Positions 26,461-64,000 of a stretch of 64,000 nucleotides of DNA are shown piece after piece. Under the pieces are notes generated by a model. That model searched no databases. It was not told the origin of the DNA and was given only the letters and a program-made list of their open reading frames with translations. The stretch covers positions 35,499,484 through 35,563,483 of the forward strand of contig OV121095.1 in assembly GCA_921293015.1 (NCBI GenBank). Direction: 5' to 3'. This stretch comes from Phorcus lineatus. Lineage: Eukaryota; Mollusca; Gastropoda; Trochida; Trochidae. The position numbers were made by a program, and so were the translations under genes. How positions within the stretch are numbered: the stretch's first letter is position 1; each line of letters begins with the position of its first letter.

Positions 26461-27108
26461 TAGGATCCTGTGTGGATCCTGTGGATCCAGAAATGATGCA
26501 TATAAAGATGCATGACGTCACACATTAGTTTATAATATTCTTAATGGACTGACTTATAAACGTGATGAAATATTATCATCAATAAAACTGAAGTGAATTA
26601 AAGTGATTATGTGAATAAATGAATGAACTACGGGACCGTCCGAACTCGCCGACCCTTCTTAGAATTTATATCTGGCAACAAGATGTTAAGTCCTTTAACA
26701 TGTCTGTATTACACTGAGGGTCATCTCCTCTTACGCAACGTGACCACTGACCACTGACCAGGAAAAGGTTTGCTGTATGTGTTAGATACTATAACAAAAG
26801 AGAAAGGGATGTATTTGGTTCAACTATATGTATATTGTTCATCTAATGTAGACCTATAGATATGTCAGGTATCATCGTGAAAAGGAATGACAATGCAACT
26901 TACTCCTTTTTTGTGTTCCCCTCCAACCTCTCTATTTCTGTGCGTGCCTTAAAATGAAAAATTACTACATTAAAACCTGTATAACATAAATAATGTGTGA
27001 GTTCAAGGTGTAACATTAGAAAAGATTGCCACAGACAAGCTAACACTTTTCTTACCAGGCTTTGCTGTTGAACCCCTCTCCGTCCCGTAAGTGACCTTTT
27101 GCAATTTC

Positions 27109-27216
27109 AAATATTCTTAAAAAAATGACTTTGCAAGACGATGAATGTGATAAAATATTATTATCAATAATAAACTGAAGTTTATGAAACGAATGAATTC
27201 ATTGATTGTGTTAATG
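27109..27216. repeat. inverted-repeat pair, left copy
   Basis: aatattcttaaaaaaatgac ... cgatgaatgtgataaaatat ... gaatgaattcattgattgtg. The inverse, slightly mutated, is at 29455-29565. A looser direct copy lies near 26535-26635. Confidence 0.75.
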
Positions 27217-28685
27217 ATGTATGTGACGGATAGTGAAATGATGATTTCTTCCGATAGTTTTCTTGTTAGTATGCCACTATGCAAAGAAATCTCTGGGAGG
27301 AGGAGTATGATATTAGAACCTCCTCCAATATCTTCTGTTTCGCCTTGGATAGCCTTTAAACGCTTAGGAGAGGCCTTTGACCTATATGCACCCCCGTGGT
27401 TTCCTCAGTCTTGGTGGGAATAGCAATTATGCATGAATCAGGTCGACTTTGGTTTCCTCTGTATTCCTCACGTCGACGTTCAAAAATGTCTATAATCTTT
27501 TGTATATCAGGAATGTATAATTTTTTATGCATGATGTTCACTGTAGTATTCCTCTGACTGACGGGTACCTGTCCTTGTTTTCTCTCGCAAATGAAGACAG
27601 AATGCCTTATGTCTTATTTATATACATCTACCGGTGACACTCGCAGCGGATTAATGCTTTACATCTGCATCATGGGCCCCAAGCTATTGGAGACCAAATC
27701 GTCTGGATCCTTGATTAGGGACTGCCTAATAGTGGAACACATCTTGACAGCACAAGATTATCTGTTCATATTTAAAAGCAAACTCGCATAAAAATATAGA
27801 ATTTTGACAAGTAAATTTCACCTCTTTATTACATACCCATGTAATCTGACGATAGTAATACGTAATGAAATACAATGAATTTCGTATTGCACTCCTCAAT
27901 CCGTATTGCACTCCGTATTGCACTTCTCACGGAACTACTTTCTCAGCGAGAGAGGTGTCATGTCAGCTATTTTTAAAATTTAGTTCAGGGGAAACCCCAT
28001 ATCAATATTTCAAACAAACGCACATAATTTGATTCAGACATCCCTGAGTGTTTTTATAAGAATATATTTACATTGTTTCACAATTATAGATAAAAAAAAT
28101 ATTAACAAATTTAATTAATCATATGACTTCCGGTCTATTCAGCAGCAGCATGCAACATTCACGGGGGATCGTTTCATATTAACTTCAACTTTTTCTCGCA
28201 AACAATTTCAATGAATGTCCCTCCAAAACGTAAACGTGCCATCACTAATAGTGATTCAGATTCTGAGTGAGTACTGTCATTTCCTCTCGTTGAACTGTTC
28301 TGTAACGTCATCTCTCCGTGTTGACATGTTCACGTTTGAATACATTGTGAACGAACTTTGCCGAATGTCAACGAATGTTTCAAGTTATGAATGTTTATAT
28401 TGTATTCGAATGAACTGTTGATATACATGTAAGTGATATGCACGTGTCATTAAAGAATTTTAAACATGTGAACAAATACCTTGCGTCTTTTTTTTCAAAA
28501 ATTCATCACAGATTTGTGTGCACTCTATTGCCATGTGACGTCATAGGTGGAGGAATGTGATGACGTAATATTTCGTAAAAGGGTTGGCGGAGTAATTTCT
28601 TTAAGTCAAGACAACACGTAAACACTCTTCCCTTTTCGGCTTTATTTGAAGTAAATTAAACGAAAAAAGGGTATGTAATAAATAC

Positions 28686-28822
28686 AGAACGTCATTCTAG
28701 TGCATTTTTTCGATTGTATTGAACTCGTAGATGTCACTCGTTCTGCGAACTCGTTGTTTCTTTGCTCTTTGTGACATCCACTCGTTCAATACAAACGAAA
28801 AAATGCACTAGAATGACGTTCT
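28686..28822. repeat. fold-back element B
   Basis: Arms of about 50 bp (outer end agaacgtcattctagtgcat) are inverted with roughly four mismatches. The centre is rich in actcg/ctcgtt motifs. Confidence 0.85.
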
Positions 28823-29454
28823 ATATATGTACACTTACATATTGACAGTTATATTTTTATTTAAGTTAGCGTAACTTCAATATACAAAAGTAAATGAAGG
28901 AGTAATAAATCAAAATTTAATGTAAAGATCAGCCATGCGATTCCTTTTTCTTACAAAAAATGAATTAAAGGTGTTCACACAAAATGGCTGCCAATTGATT
29001 TTATGGGAATCTTTAAAATTTGTTCTCTGACTATGGATGATTGTTTTTTTAAATGAGATTTTTGACACTATCAAAATGTTACATTTAGCATTAACGTACA
29101 ATTATCAGTGAACAATTGAAAACATAAAATTTCGAAAACGCATGCTACTTCCCCTATAAACATCGTAAAATCTTGCTGTATCTTTATAACACCAACACAT
29201 ATCTGTTACACGCGGGAGGTGAATTGTCAAGTAGATACTGTTGTTCGTACTTTTATTATAAGCACGTTCCCTGGATAGAGCTGACCAGGAGATGAATGTA
29301 GGTCAAGCCTTGTTTATACACAAGGGTCAGGTGAATGTATGAGTGCAAATTATCTAGTATACTTTGAATTGACTTTAGACTCCTTTGACTTGCGACATAC
29401 ATCTTCATAGTCTTTTACGTCTATTCATTATGCTATCTTTCGTTTTCAGATTAA

Positions 29455-29565
29455 TGATGAATGAAACATCATTAACACAATCAATGAATTCATTCGTTTC
29501 GTTGATAATAATATTTAATCACATTCATCGTCTTGAAAAGTCATTCTTTTAAGAATATTTTCAAT
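29455..29565. repeat. inverted-repeat pair, right copy
   Basis: Inverse of 27109-27216 (gtttcgttgataataatatt, cacattcatcgtcttg). The 2.2 kb between the copies has no transposase-like frame but holds fold-back element B. Confidence 0.75.
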
Positions 29566-30004
29566 GAATTTGTGATGTCATATTCACATGAGTATATCTG
29601 ATTTGTGACGTCATACATCTATTTACATCATTTCCGGTTTCCGACATTGCACATTTGTCGGTTGTGCGTCCACCTTCTATACTACAGAGAGAGCTTCAAT
29701 ATCAATTAAGTTATTACAATACATTTCCCGTTAAGGAGCAGTTTTTGTTACGGTTTCATTAACGTGACTTACATAGGACAGTGGTCACTATATAAAGGGT
29801 CAAGTACACCGGATTCTAGTCCAGGGGAAATTTTATACAAAATAAGATCAATCAAAGTACTAAAATTACGAGAAATGCTTTTGGGAACGGTTATGATTTT
29901 TCATAATCCATATATCAATTTGATTTGATAAATTGTGTTTGAATTTGATTGATGAAAATCTCCATTAAAATCACCCGTCAAAATTATACACAATCATATA
30001 AAGT

Positions 30005-30145
30005 CCCTTTATTAACCATATGGTTATTCATAAGCGGTGACATATTTTCAATATGAGCACATGTGCACATATCACTTTTGCCTGGCAACGATTGTCTAAG
30101 CGCGGGTTACCGTATTTCGTCGTCTGTGACGTCATAAAACTATTG
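30005..30145. repeat. dispersed repeat, copy 2
   Basis: Second copy of the element at 5405-5545. It ends with cgtcgtctgtgacgtcataa, which also occurs at about 300-320. Confidence 0.75.
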
Positions 30146-31445
30146 TTTGTGACGTCTCTGTTGCGGGCCGTCGCAAGAAAATGTAAGGAGGCCGTTTAAT
30201 GAATATTTCTGAGCTTTAATCTTGCGCCCTTACCTGTTCGTTCCAACATGAACATATTAGTTGCAAAATGAACACTCAGAAGGACAAAGAAAGAAATTAT
30301 AAAGGCCAGGAAAGAAAAATTATCAGAAGCTATATACCATGAATTCTCGTCATATGGTACGCCAGAGTTCTAGAAGAAGACCACGATGCCATCGTAGTAC
30401 GATCTTTCAACTATCAAAGGAATTGCCAATAGCTCTGCTTGCATTTAACAGCCACTTGTCTCATCATAACAAAGGAACGAAGAAAACGTGTTTAAAGTTG
30501 TCATATGGAGCAGAAGGGAGCTTTAATGTATTTACACCTAAAATTTATAGTAATATATCAATTATTTGATGCTTATGGATGTAAGTTTTCAAGTAATTAT
30601 ATATAAGATGTCAGTCTTACGTCATTAATCTACTAGGAACTCTAATTCGCTATGGGTTTTCCTCCTCTGATGGCAATCAGTAACGGCGCTTCGCATTTTT
30701 ACAATTTTATTAATATACATTTTCATGACACATTTGTAAAGCTGAAGTGTCAGGATTCACAATGATTGAGTTCTAAATTTGCTGTATCTCACCATTAACC
30801 CATATGCTTGAAAACGTCATACAGACCCATGCCGAAACGTCGCTATCATTATATCAAAGAAGTTGATAATCCATAAAATTCATTGTCTTCCTTAATCATA
30901 AGGATATCAAACTGTCGCTGTTTCATTTTGCCTTATGTAAAGATGTGCCTCCGGAACTGAATTCCAAATAGAGATTAAAAATCCTGATGGTTTAAGATCG
31001 TTTATTATAGCAATATTTGAAGTGTGGTTTGTAATGCCTTTGCCGTTAAAGGGAGAACACTATACTTGAAATAATATGGTCTAGTCGTTGCCTAATCGAA
31101 TCCCACTATATAAAAAGAATGATTGTTATCATTTGATATTGAAGTAAGTATTTTGTTACAGATAATAGTTACATGTCGAAATCTAATGTAATCCCACTAA
31201 AATAAAAAAAGAATTACTTTGAATTTGACATTGGAGTAAGTAGTTGGTTATAGATAAATGCATTCTGTGTGGTTGCTATGAATACTTTAATGATAATGTT
31301 GGAAAGTGAAATGTACAGAACATGGTTTAGTGTATTCTGGTAAGTATCAGGTTTTGTAATTAATGGTACGCTCTGGACCTTCTTCAGCTTCTTACATAAT
31401 CTTTGATAACAGGTGTAAGTTAGCTAGCAGTCAATTCTCATTGTA

Positions 31446-31592
31446 AGTTCCCATGGTTCGCTAGATCAAGCCGATGCTCTCAGATTTCACCGCAATGCAT
31501 GGTCACGATGGTGTTGCGGGTTTTCTCACTGCATTAATACTATCAGCAATGGTATAAGTGAAATACTCTTGAAAGCGGTATTAAACCCCAAA
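31446..31592 (+). mobile_element. SINE-like element, diverged
   Basis: Ends with gtgaaatactcttgaaagcg then gtattaaacccc, parallel to the tail at 7670-7722. The upstream part (gcatggtcacgatggtgttg) is moderately GC-rich, as in tRNA-derived SINEs. Assignment is tentative. Confidence 0.4.
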
Positions 31593-32116
31593 TTATCTTC
31601 CTTACCTCATTGTAAGTTGCAGCTGCTCAATAATAAAAAAATTCACTATTTTAGGATTCCTTTTATAAAATCATAATTTTTCAAAAATTTGAATAAGTTA
31701 CGATTTCTTAGGAAAATAATTTACAATCATCTTAACTTTACTCTTAAATCACAAGGGATAGATATGTGGTATCCTTGGAACATTTTTGCATTCTCCCAAA
31801 GGGGCATGAGTAAAAAAAGGAATTAGAGATTTTCGTAATTCTGCAATAAGATATTATCAGAAAAACATTTTCGACAAATCTTTGGTCAAAATAGACACCC
31901 TTAGGTAACATTATGATTTATTATATGAATGGATTATTTCCGTCTTTCTGATTGGCCTACTTGGTCACATGACAGGAATGACGTCAAGTGATGTCAACCT
32001 GTGTGGATGGCGAGAGGTTGATATAACAATCCAAACACCTCCGGTGGATAAAAATAGGTTTTGAAAATCCCGGTCTACAGGAAATCGCAGATGAATGGTA
32101 GTTTAAGACCTATATC

Positions 32117-32276
32117 ATATAATAAAACAATTATAGACTTCAGACTCCGTCGATCCAATGATTTATCGACCTTGGACATGTGATATTCAACTCGGCTTCG
32201 CCTCTGTGAATATCACATGTCCAAGGTCGACAAATCATTGGATCAAACTCACTTGAAGTCGATAATTGTTTAATAT
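32117..32276. repeat. fold-back element C
   Basis: Arms of about 75 bp. The inner 38 bp (cgatccaatgatttatcgac onward) is nearly perfect. The centre is aactcggcttcgcctctgtg. Confidence 0.85.
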
Positions 32277-34377
32277 CTTCCGGTTTTTGTCAAACGAATG
32301 TTTTAAAATGAAAATTTTATGAAATAATTTGCGTTTTTGACCAATTGCAAGGTGTTGTATAAACCCCTGCCAAATGAGTTTCTGTAGTACTATGTGTACC
32401 ATCTTTATGCAGGTGATAGGAATATGTTTTTCAAAACATCATCATTTTTTTATGAATGCTCACATTGATATTGTGAATTTGAATGCATTTGAATTTCGTT
32501 AAGCAGTTGTACATAAACTTAGTAATTACAGTTTGAAATTGTACCTCCTTAAATGCATAGCTCCTCCTACAAAAGATTTGTTTCAGAGAAAATATCTGAC
32601 GATTTTTTGTCTGTCAATTTTTAATGTTCCTTTAGTAGATCTTAAACAATAAAGTCATACCCTCAGAACATGACATGAGAAATAAATACAAGTTGTAACA
32701 ATGTGTAACATTGAGTTCATTAGTTTCACCATCGGATACGACAAACAGCTCATTATTATATGAAGAAGACTTCAACATCCTCATATGACAAAGAAAACAG
32801 AAACTCCTAGCAAAATTTGCTTTGTCATATCGGTCATATCACAAGGTAAAGTTCGACTCAAACAAACAATCATTCATGATTCATCAAACAGTCATGTAAA
32901 TAAAATTTCCAAATATCTATCAACATGTACACAAGGCAAATTCATATCACAGAAAAGCTTGCAGTAAACAGGTTCAAACAGCAAGAAAAGGCCTCTGCCA
33001 TACTTCGGCTAGCAAAACACCTTAGATTATAAAACGAGCACGAAATTATTTACATAATCTGATACAGGCAAACAAAATATTCAATATAAAATGTTAAAAA
33101 ATCGTTTGAATGTTACAAACACAGCAAAAACGTTGTACAAGGTAATGTTATAAATGTTAGTTAAAGAGTAACCGTGTTGAAAATTACCCAGAATAGTGAA
33201 ATACTTATGTTTAAATAGGTTTGTTCATTTTTGAGAACGAGTAAAAAAAACACATAACGAAAATTTTACTCAGGAGACACATACCCAGGCGTTACCCAGT
33301 AACTGTTAACTTCGCGTTTTAATCTTGTGTCTTTAAAAATATAACGGTATTTTAACAGCACAATACCCTCTTCATGAGTTTGCGATCATATTTACCAAAC
33401 AAGATTAATAATCAGACATCATTGAAAAAAAATTTCTGTATAAACATACAAAAACGCATTTCATTTTACAATTCAAGAGTGTTGACAATGTGAAGCATTT
33501 TTTCATAAGACTGCTTTGAAAAGGTACTTCGATATAACACCCTTAGATTTATTGTCAACCAGACTATTACCTGTTTGCGAGGTATCTTAAAAGTTATTGG
33601 TTTTGAAATGACAATTTTTACAACAAACCCTTTTTTATTTGAAAACGGCATCAGCATCTTCACGAACATCTCACTGATATTGTATTTTAGAAGTTAGTTA
33701 CCACTTGTCATATGAATTAGTTTTACCAATATTTGTACATTTTGACCTTTGTTCTTGAATAGATTAACGATATGCAAGTTACATTTTCACAGAGAAAGCT
33801 ATAACAATAACATATATTCATGAGTAGCACAAGTTGCTGAAGAAAGCAAGAATGGGGTCATATTTGACGGCAAACGGTTTCATATCTTACATAAGTCATA
33901 TGTATACCTCACTAACGATAAGTTATGTTTGTTTTGGATATTTTCCGACTTGTCTTAACATGCATAGCTAGATATCTACAGCAAGTCTACTGTACGCTCA
34001 AACATTGAACAGGTTTAATCAAAGGAAAAATTCAATCTATTCCTTGAGTTTGGAACTGTTACACCGTTGTGATTTCTTAGTTATTTTCTTGAATGAAAAC
34101 AGTGTGTTATAACATAGCTTAAAAGCCGAACAGAAGAGCATTTACTTGAGGAATGGTATGGCAATCAGTATTTTTTATATTAAAGATTTTAACTAAGAAA
34201 ACGTTGTACCCTTTATAACCTTATATCACTCTGGTAACAATGCAGCTCTAGATGGCGATAAACAACGAACTGAAACGTGAAGTATCAAACAGCTAACAGT
34301 GTGAGAAAATAAAGTAACAAGAAGTAACAATACACTGTGGCAATGTAAAGTAATCTCAAAATATGACATAACTTAAA

Positions 34378-34447
34378 CACAAAACAAAATACAAACACAA
34401 AACAAAACAATACAAACACAAAACAACACAATACAAACACAAAACAC
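34378..34447. repeat. A/C-rich simple repeat
   Basis: Imperfect copies of acaaaacaatacaaac. Confidence 0.85.
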
Positions 34448-34787
34448 ATCTTTTAAACATAATCAAAAGTAGTAATTAGAATAAAATTCTTAAAATGGTA
34501 TGAAAATATTCTTGAATGTAATTCAGATTTCAACACAAAACGACACACTTTTGAATTTTATATTGTAATATTTACAGGATTTAAGCAAACAATAAAATTT
34601 AAAGATTAACAACAATTATTAAAATTCATATCAAAATTAGATGTTTCTAAATCAACCAAGTTGACAAATAATCAATTACCACAGATTGCCTTGAAATAAC
34701 AAATACTTTTGTCTTAAGAGAAAATCAAGTTGGCAAAACTTTCTCTATTAAGGATCTATTGTAACTCAGTTTACTATATACTTAAAC

Positions 34788-34793
34788 TTTATT
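34788..34793 (-). promoter_or_regulatory. candidate poly(A) signal AATAAA of the ITPR-like gene
   Basis: Minus-strand AATAAA about 285 nt after the stop codon. It is the first perfect hexamer I see at a plausible distance. In AT-rich DNA such a match is weak evidence on its own. Confidence 0.35.
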
Positions 34794-35077
34794 TTCCCTG
34801 ATACAAAAAAATGTCAACAAATCGGCAATGTCAGCAAAACCTCCTTCAAGCGGTTGCAATGTAAAAAAATATAGACTTCATATTCCCTGATGGCAAAAAA
34901 ATCTTCCTTGGTCTCAAATGTCCAATAAGAAAGCAGCAGCATAGATATGCAGTTGTCCGATAATGATGCATTACCATACAGATGCAGGCCCTTATAACGA
35001 TGCAGTAAAATGACACTTCCCTGACGTGAATGAACACAATCTACATTCTGTTAAAGCAATTATGTCACGAATACTGT

Positions 35078-63981
<28,904 letters not shown>

Positions 63982-64000
63982 CTGAATAAGATAAGATTGA

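Overview
The window is nuclear DNA from an invertebrate animal, most likely a mollusc or another lophotrochozoan. It is AT-rich, with small exons separated by long introns that obey GT..AG. It carries decayed non-LTR retrotransposons, fold-back elements, MITEs and minisatellites. Two dispersed elements end in a 'gcggcgttaaac'-type tail of the kind I associate with molluscan SINEs. The species cannot be named from sequence alone. Nothing bacterial, viral or CRISPR-like is seen.

Two protein-coding genes can be reconstructed, both on the minus strand. (1) A glycosyltransferase family 92 (DUF23-type) gene has a membrane-anchor exon at 22169-22563 and a catalytic/terminal exon at 10358-11282. They are joined in phase across a 10.9 kb intron and give about 439 residues. 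(2) The 3' part of an inositol 1,4,5-trisphosphate receptor-like (IP3R/RyR superfamily) channel gene runs from 63981 down to the stop at 35078-35080. I could place 24 exons. All junctions agree in phase and together encode 970 residues: the late RIH solenoid, the RIH-associated domain, six membrane segments, the C2-H2 linker finger and a C-terminal coiled coil. The 5' two thirds of the gene lie beyond position 64000.

Layout: 1-10357, no gene, mostly repeats (22-bp minisatellite at 1.5 kb, RT fragment at 7 kb, degenerate ~60-bp array at 9.4 kb). 10358-22563, the GT92 gene, with a fold-back MITE, a perfect 45-bp hairpin and one orphan exon-like frame in its intron. 22564-35077, intergenic, with a decayed minus-strand LINE at 23.35-26.46 kb interrupted by a plus-strand LINE piece, and two fold-back elements. 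35078-63981, the channel gene. Its introns hold a 44-copy 55-bp minisatellite, a pogo-like MITE and a pair of inverted GGATCC-rich repeats.

Most notable points: the channel lacks the GGGVGD-type selectivity filter expected at its position and mixes IP3R-like and RyR-like characters. Its penultimate exon is followed by tandem copies of its own 3' half that differ almost only at third codon positions. The GT92 gene also has a tandem duplication running across an exon/intron border. The two genes have no evident functional link beyond lying in the same orientation.
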